Part shown: positions 8,750 through 16,799 of the stretch, piece by piece
Numbering within the stretch: the stretch's first letter is position 1
How the letters are laid out: each line of letters begins with the position of its first letter
Assembly (NCBI RefSeq): GCF_014647495.1
Contig: NZ_BMPH01000004.1
Location: 124,001-188,000 of the forward strand
DNA from: Glutamicibacter protophormiae
GTDB taxonomy: Bacteria > Actinomycetota > Actinomycetes > Actinomycetales > Micrococcaceae
DNA: 64,000 bases
Reading direction: 5' to 3'
The notes under the pieces: generated by a model
What the model was told of the DNA's origin: nothing
What the model saw: only the letters and a program-made list of their open reading frames with translations
Databases searched by the model: none
Made by a program: the position numbers and the translations under genes

Positions 8750-10198
8750 CTAGACCGCTACCGAGGTATTGACGAGATCGCTGGGCGAAGACAGCGTGCC
8801 GCGGATTGCCGTTGCTGCAGCCACCAACGGCGAAACGAGGTGGGTGCGTCCGCCCTTGCCCTGACGGCCCTCGAAGTTTCGGTTGGAGGTCGAGGCGCAA
8901 CGCTCCCCTTCGGAGAGCTGGTCCGGGTTCATGCCAAGGCACATGGAGCAGCCGGCGAAACGCCATTCGGCGCCGAAGTCCTTGAAGATCTGGTCCAGGC
9001 CCTCGGCTTCGGCCTCCAAGCGGACGCGCGCCGAGCCGGGAACCACGATCATGCGGACATCCGGGTCCTTTTCCTTGCCCTTGATCACAGCGGCAGCTGC
9101 GCGCAGGTCCTCCATGCGGGAGTTGGTGCACGAACCAAGGAACACGGTATCAACGCGGATTTCCTTCATCGGGGTACCACCGGTCAGGCCCATGTACTCC
9201 AGTGCGCGTTCGCAGGCCTTGCGGTCGTTTTCATCTTCGAAGTCTTCAGGAGTCGGCACCGAGGCGGAGAGCGACACACCCTGGCCCGGGTTGGTACCCC
9301 ACGTCACGAATGGTTCCAGTTCATCAGCATCCAGGAAGACCTCTGCATCGAACTGGGCTCCCTCGTCCGAATGCAGCTGCTTCCATTCCTCGACGGCCGC
9401 GTCCCAGTCCTGGCCCTGCGGGGCGTGTGGACGTCCGTTGACATAGTCGAAGGTGGTCTGGTCAGGAGCGATCATGCCGGCACGGGCGCCTGCTTCGATC
9501 GACATGTTGCAAATGGTCATGCGGGCGTCCATGGACAAGGCCCGGATGGCGGAGCCGCGGTATTCCAGGACATACCCCTGCCCTCCGCCGGTGCCGATCT
9601 TGGCGATGACGGCAAGGATGATGTCCTTGGCGGTCACACCCGGCTTCAAGGTTCCCTCGACGTTGATCGCCATGGTCTTGAACGGCTTCAGGCTCAATGA
9701 CTGGGTCGCCATCACGTGCTCGACCTCGGAGGTGCCGATGCCGAAGGCCAAGGCCCCGAAGGCACCGTGGGTGGAGGTATGGGAGTCGCCGCAAACCACG
9801 GTCATTCCCGGCTGGGTCAGGCCAAGCTGCGGGCCGACCACATGGACGATGCCCTGCTCCTTGTCGCCCAGTGAATGCAGGCGCACACCGAACTCCTTGC
9901 AGTTCTCCCGCAAGGTGTTGATCTGTGTCCGGCTCGTCAGGTCCGCGATCGGCTTGTCGATATCAAGCGTTGGCGTGTTGTGATCTTCCGTGGCGATGGT
10001 CTGATCAGGCCGGCGCAGTTGGCGCCCGGCCAGGCGCAGTCCTTCGAATGCCTGCGGAGAGGTCACCTCGTGCAGCAAGTGCAGATCGATGTAAATAAGA
10101 TCCGGCTGGCGGGCTTCGCCTTCGCCGGTTCCACGGCGCACAACATGCGCATTCCAGACCTTCTCGGCCAGTGTCTGTGGCGACTGCGTGGCAGACAT
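8750..10198 (-). CDS. leuC: 3-isopropylmalate dehydratase large subunit
   Basis: Aconitase-fold iron-sulfur subunit. 482 residues from the ATG at 10198, which has GAGGAG 8 bases upstream; an in-frame GTG at 10207 sits on top of that site and is unlikely. Cluster-binding and substrate blocks are [29 protein letters not shown], and [14 protein letters not shown] with two cysteines, followed by [19 protein letters not shown]. It is transcribed divergently from an NdgR/LtbR-type regulator, the classical actinobacterial arrangement for leuCD control. Confidence 0.97.
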   Translation of the reverse strand: MSATQSPQTLAEKVWNAHVVRRGTGEGEARQPDLIYIDLHLLHEVTSPQAFEGLRLAGRQLRRPDQTIATEDHNTPTLDIDKPIADLTSRTQINTLRENCKEFGVRLHSLGDKEQGIVHVVGPQLGLTQPGMTVVCGDSHTSTHGAFGALAFGIGTSEVEHVMATQSLSLKPFKTMAINVEGTLKPGVTAKDIILAVIAKIGTGGGQGYVLEYRGSAIRALSMDARMTICNMSIEAGARAGMIAPDQTTFDYVNGRPHAPQGQDWDAAVEEWKQLHSDEGAQFDAEVFLDADELEPFVTWGTNPGQGVSLSASVPTPEDFEDENDRKACERALEYMGLTGGTPMKEIRVDTVFLGSCTNSRMEDLRAAAAVIKGKEKDPDVRMIVVPGSARVRLEAEAEGLDQIFKDFGAEWRFAGCSMCLGMNPDQLSEGERCASTSNRNFEGRQGKGGRTHLVSPLVAAATAIRGTLSSPSDLVNTSVAV

Positions 10199-10225
10199 GC
10201 GACACACTCCTCAAGCTACGTACTT

Positions 10226-10296
10226 TTGATATCTCAACTGTGACACTTCATAGAAGGACATTTCCAGTATGCGGACTTGAATCTCAAATGCTGAGA
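10226..10296. promoter_or_regulatory. leuC-ndgR intergenic control region with direct repeats
   Basis: Two near-identical decamers, ATCTCAACTG (10231-10240) and ATCTCAAATG (10281-10290), lie exactly 50 bases apart, close to five helical turns. The second is part of a 5-5-5 inverted repeat TCTCA-AATGC-TGAGA (10282-10296). The first overlaps a possible -35 box TTGATA (10226-10231) for the regulator gene. Position between leuC and its presumed regulator suggests operators. That these are the regulator's sites is inference; the -10 element is weak. Confidence 0.5.
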
Positions 10297-10311
10297 CGGG
10301 AGAATCGAGAT

Positions 10312-11037
10312 ATGACAACAGGAAGCGGCGTAGGCGTGCTCGACAAGGCAGCCGCCATTCTCAATGCGTTGGAGAACGGGCCCACCACGCTCTCGCAGCT
10401 GGTGGAACTGACACAGATTTCCAGGCCAACCGTGCATCGAATCGCGCAGTCCCTGGCCCACCACGGGCTTGTAGGAAGGGACCTGCACGGCCGTTTCGAG
10501 CTGGGCAGCCGCCTGGTGGAACTTGCCAGCGCCGCCGGTGAAGACCGTCTGGTCAGTGCCGCGGGACCGATCCTCCTCAAGCTCCGCGATCAAACCGGAG
10601 AGAGCACCCAGGTCTTCCGCAAGCAGGGCGACTTCCGCGTCTGCATTGCCAGCGCAGAACGCCCGGTTGGACTGCGTGACACCATCCCCGTGGGCACCCA
10701 GCTATCCATGAAAGCTGGTTCCGCTGCACAGGTCCTTCTGGCTTGGGAAGACAACGAGCGGATGATCGACGGCCTGCATCATGCCCGATTCACGCCTACG
10801 ATTCTGGCCGGAGTACGCCGACGCGGCTGGGCGCAGTCGCTGGGCGAACGTGAGCCCGGGGTTGCTTCGGTATCGGCGCCGATCCGAGGCCAGTCCGGCC
10901 GGGTCATTGCCGCACTGTCGATGTCCGGCCCGATCGAGCGCCTGACCCGCCAGCCGGGAAAGATCTTCCATGAATCGGTTGTCGCCGCCGCGAATGAGCT
11001 GTCGGAATTGCTCCGGGCCCAAGCCGAACGCCCCTGA
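10312..11037 (+). CDS. ndgR: IclR-family regulator, NdgR/LtbR type
   Basis: Transcription factor controlling leucine (and often other amino-acid) genes; NdgR in Streptomyces and LtbR in Corynebacterium sit divergent to leuCD exactly as here. 241 residues from ATG 10312, with GGGAG about 9 bases upstream; in-frame ATG 10288 and an open frame to 10171 are less likely. The N-terminal GVGVLDKAAAILNALE is the family hallmark, followed by a winged helix (LSQLVELTQISRPTVHRIAQSL). The ligand domain carries DTIPVGTQLSMKAGSAAQVLLAW, GVRRRGWAQSLGEREPGVASVSAP and SGPIERLTRQPG, nearly colinear with NdgR as I remember it. Confidence 0.93.
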   Translation: MTTGSGVGVLDKAAAILNALENGPTTLSQLVELTQISRPTVHRIAQSLAHHGLVGRDLHGRFELGSRLVELASAAGEDRLVSAAGPILLKLRDQTGESTQVFRKQGDFRVCIASAERPVGLRDTIPVGTQLSMKAGSAAQVLLAWEDNERMIDGLHHARFTPTILAGVRRRGWAQSLGEREPGVASVSAPIRGQSGRVIAALSMSGPIERLTRQPGKIFHESVVAAANELSELLRAQAERP

Positions 11038-11057
11038 GGCCGGGGCAGCATTTAGTC

Positions 11058-12089
11058 CTAGCGGTTCAGGGCGGCGGAAAAATGGTCGAATCCGCGCGAC
11101 CCATTGACGATCTGCCCATCGATTTTCACCAGGGCCCGGCGGCCAGTCTGGGCGCTGGCCTCACCGATAACTGTGAATTCTTCAGGGATTGCGGCACCCT
11201 TCGGGAACACCGCGAGCAGGCCGAAATCCTCTCCGCCTTCGAGAACCCATTGCATCGGATCCGCGTTGAGAAGCACCGCCGCCGGCTCCAAACGGGCGGC
11301 GAAGTCCTTGAATGAGTCTCCGTTGAGGTTCAGGTTGACGCCGCTGGCCTTGGCCAGGCGCGAAGCATCCTTGATCAGGCCATCGGAAATGTCCATCATG
11401 GCACTTGCCCCGGCGTGGGCCGCACGGGGACCCGATTCCAACGGCGGGGTCGGTTTGCACTGGGAATCAACGATCCTGCGGACCGAGCGGTTCCAAGTCT
11501 GCCATTGCGTACTTCCGTCGAGTACCGCGAGCCCGGCGCCGGCAGAACCCACTCGGCCTGCAATGGCAACACGGTCCCCTGCTTTGGCACCGCTACGCAG
11601 CACCTTGCCGTGCTCGCATTCTCCGATGACGGTAGTGGTCACCGAGATTTCGGTGGCTTTGCCCAAATCTCCGCCGATGACTGCCAGCCGGCCTGCGCCC
11701 AGGCCTTCAACCGCTGCGGAGATTCCCTTGGAGAATTCCTTGACCCATTCAATGCTGGTGTGTTCGGGCAGCGACAGGGAGATGACGGCGCCCGTGGGAA
11801 CGCCGCCCATGGCATTGATGTCCGAGACATTCTGGGCGATTGACTTCCAACCGATGTCAAAGGCCTTGTGCTCGAAACCGCTGTCCCAATACAGTCGAAA
11901 GTCCTGATTCTCAACGAGGGTATCAACGGACACCACGACCTCTGAGCCCGCAACGGCCAACGCTCCGGCGTCGTCTCCAGGGCCAAGGGGTGCTTGTTTG
12001 GAGTCCAGAAGAGGCAACATGGCATCAAGGATTCCCTGCTCCCCTAGGTCGCCGACAGTCGGGAACTTGCTAGCTTGGTGATTCGTCAC
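11058..12089 (-). CDS. thiL: Thiamine-monophosphate kinase
   Basis: Makes thiamine diphosphate from thiamine monophosphate and ATP. 343 residues with PurM/ThiL-fold motifs: GDLGEQGILDAML, LGPGDDAGAL (metal/ATP), VSVDTLVENQDFR, the glycine-rich NVSDINAMGGVPTGA, VIGGDLGKATEISVT and MMDISDGLIKDASRLA. The start is a GTG. It ends 20 bases from the convergent ndgR stop and follows the GTPase gene by 6 bases. In many relatives thiL lies between the DUF3515 gene and DAK2; here an LCP gene occupies that place, suggesting a local rearrangement (from memory of the group). Confidence 0.95.
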   Translation of the reverse strand: MTNHQASKFPTVGDLGEQGILDAMLPLLDSKQAPLGPGDDAGALAVAGSEVVVSVDTLVENQDFRLYWDSGFEHKAFDIGWKSIAQNVSDINAMGGVPTGAVISLSLPEHTSIEWVKEFSKGISAAVEGLGAGRLAVIGGDLGKATEISVTTTVIGECEHGKVLRSGAKAGDRVAIAGRVGSAGAGLAVLDGSTQWQTWNRSVRRIVDSQCKPTPPLESGPRAAHAGASAMMDISDGLIKDASRLAKASGVNLNLNGDSFKDFAARLEPAAVLLNADPMQWVLEGGEDFGLLAVFPKGAAIPEEFTVIGEASAQTGRRALVKIDGQIVNGSRGFDHFSAALNR

Positions 12090-12095
12090 AGAGTA

Positions 12096-13739
12096 TTAAT
12101 CGGCTTTCTTCGCGGCCTGGTTAATGAGATCCGCGTAGCTGTTGAATTGGTCCAGGTGCGCAGCGACAGGATCCACGATGTTCTGGCGGACAACGCCTGC
12201 GACCGAGCGTTCAAGATTCCGGTGCACACGCTTTCTCTTCATCTTAGCGACCATTCGATTGACAAATGAACCAGCGATCCCCAGGACGATACCGAGCAGT
12301 AGCCCGAGCAAAAGCATGAGGGTGGGGACCGGGAAACCTTCCACCTTCGGAGGCTCCGGAACAGCGAATTGCAGGTAGCCGGCTACGGCAAGAGCACCGA
12401 GCCACAGGGCGCCACCCAATGCCACCACAATCGACACCCATTGAAGAACCCTCGTCAAGGGCCACCACCACGACTTCTTTTCCACGGCGAGATCCGTAGA
12501 CGCAATGGCCAGGTCAATTTCCTGGTCCATTGTCCCCAGCCGGTCAGCGGCACTCGCCCTGAGATTGTCGGTCCAGCCCGCGGGCAATCCGTCCGAAGCC
12601 CTGGAGAGGTAGGTGTTGACCGAATGCCTAATGCCTGCTGATTGCGCCGCGGACAGCGGCGGCTTGGAAGTCAGGGCCAGCTCGGGACGCTCGTGGTTTC
12701 GACCCAGGTTCATCCGCTTCAGCGGGTCGTTCTTGAAACGGACCAGCCAGCTGGTCAAGGGCCAGCCAGTGTGGGAGGAGGCTCGGAGCAAGTAGGATTT
12801 GGCCGCCGCGTCTGCAATCACGTTCACTCCGTGGGCGGCGGCGATGCCTTGCTCCAGCTCTGCCTGATCAAGCTTCCCCGGAGCGTTGACCTGTTCCACG
12901 CCAAGTTCGGCAACGAGACGATGAACCACTTGATCAACGTCGGCCTTCAGCCGTCGAATCGACAATGCCTTGTTTTCCGCGAGCTTTGCGATTCGCGCCC
13001 GCAAGGCGTCGATACCTTCGCCGGTCTTTGATGATACCGGCAGGATCTCCAGTCCCCTGAATCCGTCTTGGGCAAGAAGCCCTGTCAGAGAATTTTGGAT
13101 CTCCGCTCGATCGGATGGTGCAACAAGGTCAATCTGGTTCAGCACCACCAGCAAGTTGCCTTCCAAGGATGCCAAACCATCAAGATATCCCCGGTGTATG
13201 GATGCATCTGCGTACTTCTGCGGATCCAGCACCCACACCATCACGTCAACCTGGCCGGACAACCTGTCGACAATTTCGTGGTGGCCGAGCGCGGTTGAGT
13301 CCATGTCTGGAAGATCCAGCAGGATGAGCCCTCCGCTCGTGCCAGTGCCACGCGAAGCTTTGCCGGTTCCGAGCATTGAATCAACCACGTGCCGCTCGTC
13401 AACTTCGAGCCAATCCAGCAATTCTCCTGACCCATCAGGGTTCCAAATCGCCGCGATGGTTTTCGTGGTTGTCGGTCGAATGACCCCGGTCCGGGCCAGC
13501 TGCGCTCCGGCCATTTCATTAAACAGGCTCGATTTCCCGGAACCCGTAGCTCCGAAGAGACCGATGACCACGTGGTCAGCGGACAGCTGGCGCCTGGTTT
13601 GGGCGCGGGAAATCACCGTTGCCGCAAAGTCCACAGTTTCCGGGTCGAGGTGAGGCTCGCCAAGCTGCACCGCCTCGGAGATAGCCTCGATCTGGCTCAT
13701 GAGGCTGGATTGCGCCCTGAGTACTTTGCGCTCGCTCAT
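12096..13739 (-). CDS. Membrane-associated GTPase (YfjP/dynamin-like), second of a pair
   Basis: 547-residue P-loop GTPase. Motifs: G1 GATGSGKSS at about 63-71, a Thr-rich switch I region (RPTTTKT), G3 LDLPDMDS and G4 NQIDL. The C-terminal half has two closely spaced hydrophobic segments (VVALGGALWLGALAVAGYL and LMLLLGLLLGIVLGIAG), a membrane-anchored hairpin, then a basic tail. The ATG overlaps the preceding GTPase gene by four bases (ATGA). Such tandem GTPases recur in actinobacteria; their role is not established. The membrane hairpin suggests action at the membrane, like bacterial dynamin-like proteins, but the sequence does not prove membrane remodelling. Confidence 0.8.
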   Translation of the reverse strand: MSERKVLRAQSSLMSQIEAISEAVQLGEPHLDPETVDFAATVISRAQTRRQLSADHVVIGLFGATGSGKSSLFNEMAGAQLARTGVIRPTTTKTIAAIWNPDGSGELLDWLEVDERHVVDSMLGTGKASRGTGTSGGLILLDLPDMDSTALGHHEIVDRLSGQVDVMVWVLDPQKYADASIHRGYLDGLASLEGNLLVVLNQIDLVAPSDRAEIQNSLTGLLAQDGFRGLEILPVSSKTGEGIDALRARIAKLAENKALSIRRLKADVDQVVHRLVAELGVEQVNAPGKLDQAELEQGIAAAHGVNVIADAAAKSYLLRASSHTGWPLTSWLVRFKNDPLKRMNLGRNHERPELALTSKPPLSAAQSAGIRHSVNTYLSRASDGLPAGWTDNLRASAADRLGTMDQEIDLAIASTDLAVEKKSWWWPLTRVLQWVSIVVALGGALWLGALAVAGYLQFAVPEPPKVEGFPVPTLMLLLGLLLGIVLGIAGSFVNRMVAKMKRKRVHRNLERSVAGVVRQNIVDPVAAHLDQFNSYADLINQAAKKAD

Positions 13740-15505
13740 ACGTGATGACCTTTCTGGCCTTGGGCGCGAATAAACTCTGCGAGGGCTTTTAGTTCTTCGG
13801 GCTGCTGGTGAGTCGTGATGACGTTGCGGTAGACCTCGGCGTTCGTGGTGATCAGCTCGTGCGCGCGTTCTTCGAGCATGACGCTGGCTCTGGCCGCCAT
13901 CCGCCGCACGGCGTCTTCACCGAATATGGCTTCCAGCAGTTTTTGGCCGACGACCGCAGATCCTCCGGCGATGCCGAGCTCCAGTCCGGTCAGTCCCGCG
14001 GTCGAGGCGAAAACGACAACCATGAGAATCACCGCGATACCGTTCACGCCGAAAGCCACCATCCGCGCGGTCTTACGTTTTCCAGCGCCTTCTTCCCGGA
14101 TCATTGTGAGGATGTCTTTTTGCCATTCGCGGACGGTCTGGCTTGCCAGCTCGTTCAGGTCGCCGGGCAGCCTCGGAGTGGGCAGTTCGCGACTGAGTTC
14201 CTGCCCCATGGGCGTCGTGCGCCAAACCCGGTCTAGGCTCGCTGCCGCTTCGGTAATCTCTGCGACAAATATCGCATGGAGGCCCGTTTCAATCGCCTGT
14301 TCAACTTTGTTGCTCGCCGGTGGTCGCCCGGAGAAGAAGGAACCAATGCGGTCGCGAATACGGCCTACGTTACCTTCAATTCCACGCAGCAGTTCGCCTG
14401 CACCGACAAAATCCTGCCATCTGGCCAAGATTTCTCCGCGCAGCAAGGAGCCATCCTTCAGCGCAGACTTCACCACGTCCAGCGCCTGGTTGAAGCGCTG
14501 GTCCACACCGAGGATCAGTTCCTGCAATTGTGCTTCCTGGTCTTCAAGCTCTGCGTAGAGTTCGCTCACGTCCGCAGCAGACCGCTTAAGCGCACCGTCA
14601 AGAGTCTGAACCGCGATGCGTTTCCGTTCCTGGGCGTCCTCGGCCAAGCCTCCGAGCCAGCTGGAAATTGGTTGCGTCAGCTCTCGCGGCAATAATTTGC
14701 GTTGGTCGAGCTCCATCTCATGAATCACGTGGATATCAGAAGATCCCAGTCCCTTTTCTGCGAGCAGCCGTTGTAAATCAGGGAGGATTTCCACTTCTGC
14801 GCCGGCCGGCACACGATTGAGCACGATGCTGACCGTGATGTTCCGCGCTCCGGCTTCCGTGAGCAAATCCCAGGGCAGCGCGTCCGCGTAGCGGTTAGCG
14901 GTCGTGACGAATATCCATAGGTCCGCCGCGTTCAAAAGCTGCGCCGCGAGCGCGCGGTTTTCATCCGAAATGGAATCAATGTCCGGCGCATCAACGAGGG
15001 CTATCCCGGAGGGAACTTTTGCGTGTGGAGCGAGCCGCACTGCCTGGGAATTCGTTTCGGCGTCGTGCTGTTGATACCCGGACTGAGTCTGCCTTTTCAA
15101 GGCGGGAAGGATCCGTCGATCTTCAAACCACGACGCCTCGGAGGGATTGTAGGCAAGGACCGGCATGCGAGTTGTCGGCCGAACGGCACCGGACGCGCTG
15201 ACCGACTCATCAAGCAGTGAATTCACCAGGGTGGATTTCCCGGCACCGGTGGAGCCGCCGACAACGATGAGCAGTGGCGCATGGAGATTTTCCAGCCTCG
15301 GAACAATGTAGTCGGCGATCTGATGAATCGTCTTGGCTCTGAGTACTTCGCTGGGAAGCATCGGATTGGAAGCGGCAAGCAGAAAAGTGAGCCTGTCTAG
15401 TGCGGAGCTCAGGGCAGTCAGCTGCTTGATGGTTTTGAGTGCATCACCTGAGTTCTCTGGGGTAGCTGCACCGCCCGCAGAACGGGATTCCGAATATGCC
15501 TCCAT
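13736..15505 (-). CDS. Membrane-associated GTPase (dynamin-like), first of a pair
   Basis: 589-residue partner of the next gene. G1 is GGSTGAGKSTLV at about 83-94, G3 VDAPDIDS, G4 NRVP (a variant of NKxD, so guanine specificity is not certain). A long helical middle follows (DVSELYAELEDQEAQLQELI), and a hydrophobic C-terminal hairpin around VNGIAVILMVVVFASTAGL and LGIAGGSAVVG. The two proteins share layout but not close sequence identity, as expected for an obligate heteromeric pair. It starts with ATG 15505 just downstream, on the opposite side, of the tRNA cluster. Confidence 0.8.
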   Translation of the reverse strand: MEAYSESRSAGGAATPENSGDALKTIKQLTALSSALDRLTFLLAASNPMLPSEVLRAKTIHQIADYIVPRLENLHAPLLIVVGGSTGAGKSTLVNSLLDESVSASGAVRPTTRMPVLAYNPSEASWFEDRRILPALKRQTQSGYQQHDAETNSQAVRLAPHAKVPSGIALVDAPDIDSISDENRALAAQLLNAADLWIFVTTANRYADALPWDLLTEAGARNITVSIVLNRVPAGAEVEILPDLQRLLAEKGLGSSDIHVIHEMELDQRKLLPRELTQPISSWLGGLAEDAQERKRIAVQTLDGALKRSAADVSELYAELEDQEAQLQELILGVDQRFNQALDVVKSALKDGSLLRGEILARWQDFVGAGELLRGIEGNVGRIRDRIGSFFSGRPPASNKVEQAIETGLHAIFVAEITEAAASLDRVWRTTPMGQELSRELPTPRLPGDLNELASQTVREWQKDILTMIREEGAGKRKTARMVAFGVNGIAVILMVVVFASTAGLTGLELGIAGGSAVVGQKLLEAIFGEDAVRRMAARASVMLEERAHELITTNAEVYRNVITTHQQPEELKALAEFIRAQGQKGHHV

Positions 15506-15572
15506 GTGACCATCTTGCCCTATGCGGGGAGGTTATTTGAAACACATCGGGGAGATTTGGCTGGATATACAA

Positions 15573-15598
15573 CAAGCCACAGATTTACCTGTGGCTTG
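15573..15598 (-). terminator. Terminator of the tRNA cluster
   Basis: Perfect 10-bp stem (CAAGCCACAG with its complement) and a 6-base loop, starting three bases beyond the CCA end of the last tRNA-Glu. On the minus strand it is followed by TTGTATAT, a weak T-rich tail. Confidence 0.75.
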
Positions 15599-15600
15599 AT

Positions 15601-15676
15601 TGGTGACCCCAACGGGATTCGAACCCGTGTTGCCGCCGTGAGAGGGCGGAGTACTAGGCCGCTATACGATGGGGCC
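15601..15676 (-). tRNA. tRNA-Glu (CTC), copy 1, CCA encoded
   Basis: Cloverleaf read on the minus strand: acceptor GGCCCCA pairing with TGGGGTC, discriminator A, CCA present in the DNA; anticodon stem CCGCC/GGCGG with loop CTCTCAC, hence anticodon CTC for GAG; T arm GGGTTCGAATCCC. Length 76 with CCA. Its mature sequence is identical to the copy at 15713-15788. Confidence 0.97.
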
Positions 15677-15712
15677 GTATATTCCCTTGCGGGAGGGCCT
15701 GCGAAGAATGCT

Positions 15713-15788
15713 TGGTGACCCCAACGGGATTCGAACCCGTGTTGCCGCCGTGAGAGGGCGGAGTACTAGGCCGCTATACGATGGGGCC
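15713..15788 (-). tRNA. tRNA-Glu (CTC), copy 2, CCA encoded
   Basis: Identical in all 76 positions to the neighbouring copy, with the same CTC anticodon. The two are separated by 36 unrelated bases, which points to a fairly recent tandem duplication or to gene conversion. The cognate synthetase gene gltX is 1 kb upstream. Confidence 0.97.
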
Positions 15789-15836
15789 GTATGCCAAGAA
15801 TTTCTTCTCAGCTCATCAAATTACTTTGATGAAGCG

Positions 15837-15908
15837 CTGGGATACCAGGACTCGAACCTAGAATGACGGAACCAGAAACCGTTGTGTTGCCAATTACACC
15901 ATATCCCA
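15837..15908 (-). tRNA. tRNA-Gln (CTG)
   Basis: Acceptor TGGGATA pairs with TATCCCA, discriminator G; CCA is not encoded (CGC follows). The anticodon loop TTCTGGT gives anticodon CTG; the last pair of the anticodon stem is a T-T mismatch, leaving four firm pairs. T arm AGGTTCGAGTCCT. It is first in the tRNA transcript, ahead of the two tRNA-Glu genes. Confidence 0.96.
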
Positions 15909-15975
15909 TTGTGACTTGGGCTTTCAGAGAAAATTAATGAATCAATTCTCACTGATCGCTTCAGCACGAGATATA

Positions 15976-16004
15976 ACTATACCGACGTTCTGGAATCAAC
16001 ACAA
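15976..16004 (-). promoter_or_regulatory. Promoter of the tRNA-Gln/Glu cluster
   Basis: On the minus strand, -35 TTGTGT (15999-16004) and -10 TATAGT (15976-15981) are separated by exactly 17 bases. The predicted start lies about 60 bases upstream of the tRNA-Gln 5' end. It is placed correctly, just after the HAD gene stop. Confidence 0.7.
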
Positions 16005-16017
16005 ATCGACGGCCGTC

Positions 16018-16782
16018 CTAGGAATCAGCATGAATCCTGTCGAAACCTTCATCGATTAACTCTGCTAAAACCCATAGGTCACGGATTCGAATCCCCGAGA
16101 AATCCTGGTGGACAGACCCGCGGTCGAGTAGTACCGCGGGAAGTCCTGCATTGCGGGCTCCTGCATAGTCGTTGACAGGATTGTCCCCCACGTAGAGCGT
16201 CTGTTCTGGTCGGCTGCCGAGTCCTTTGCAGCCCGCGAGAAACGGTGCGGCTGCAGGCTTCGGTGCGCCGGCGGTATCGGATCCGACAACTACGTCAAAT
16301 CCGGGCAGCCCAGCAATTTCCAATTTTGCCCGTTGGTAGGATTCAAGGTTGTTGCTGACCGCGCCGAAAGGAATTCCCATGGCCCTGAGCTGTTCCAGGT
16401 GCGGCGTGACGTCGTCAAAGGGGCGCCAATAGCTGCGCACTGTTTTCTCGTAAATTGCGGCCCACGATTGGTACTGTTCCCCCGCCGGCGGCTCCGCATT
16501 CACGAGTCCAAATGAATGCCGCAGGCGCATTTCACGCTGCTCCAGGAAAGTCAGCTCGCCTGCCATGTAGCGTTCGTAGGCTCCGGCTTTGTCATCGGCA
16601 AACGCGGCGGCAACAGCATTTGCCCCCGCTTCGTCCACGTGGCCAAGCTCTTCGGTTGTGAGCTCCAAGAATGCCGCGATTGCCGCTGCCCGAAGGTCCA
16701 CCAGGGTGTCGTCAATGTCAAAAAGTACGCCTTGGATGGATCCTGTGCCGGATCCACCCAAGGCGTTGCGTACTTCGTTCAC
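16018..16782 (-). CDS. HAD-superfamily hydrolase
   Basis: 254-residue HAD phosphatase-type enzyme; substrate unknown. Motif I is VLFDIDDTLVDLR (nucleophile Asp and the +2 Asp), motif II FGAVSNN, motif III PKPAAAPF, motif IV TLYVGDNPVNDYAGARNAG. The helical cap lies between motifs I and II, making it a C1-cap HAD like phosphoglycolate or acyl-phosphate phosphatases. The start is a GTG 17 bases after the gltX stop, so it is the downstream member of a gltX-HAD operon. Confidence 0.9.
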   Translation of the reverse strand: MNEVRNALGGSGTGSIQGVLFDIDDTLVDLRAAAIAAFLELTTEELGHVDEAGANAVAAAFADDKAGAYERYMAGELTFLEQREMRLRHSFGLVNAEPPAGEQYQSWAAIYEKTVRSYWRPFDDVTPHLEQLRAMGIPFGAVSNNLESYQRAKLEIAGLPGFDVVVGSDTAGAPKPAAAPFLAGCKGLGSRPEQTLYVGDNPVNDYAGARNAGLPAVLLDRGSVHQDFSGIRIRDLWVLAELIDEGFDRIHADS

Positions 16783-16799
16783 GAAATTGGAGTTTTCCG

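Noticed and set aside
8736-9131. Extension of the leuD frame upstream of 8735
   Set aside because: Lies inside leuC in another phase; the ATG at 8735 has a strong ribosome-binding site.
12096-15505. Tandem GTPases as an anti-phage dynamin system
   Set aside because: They lie in a core context beside thiL and tRNA genes with normal composition; nothing links them to defence.
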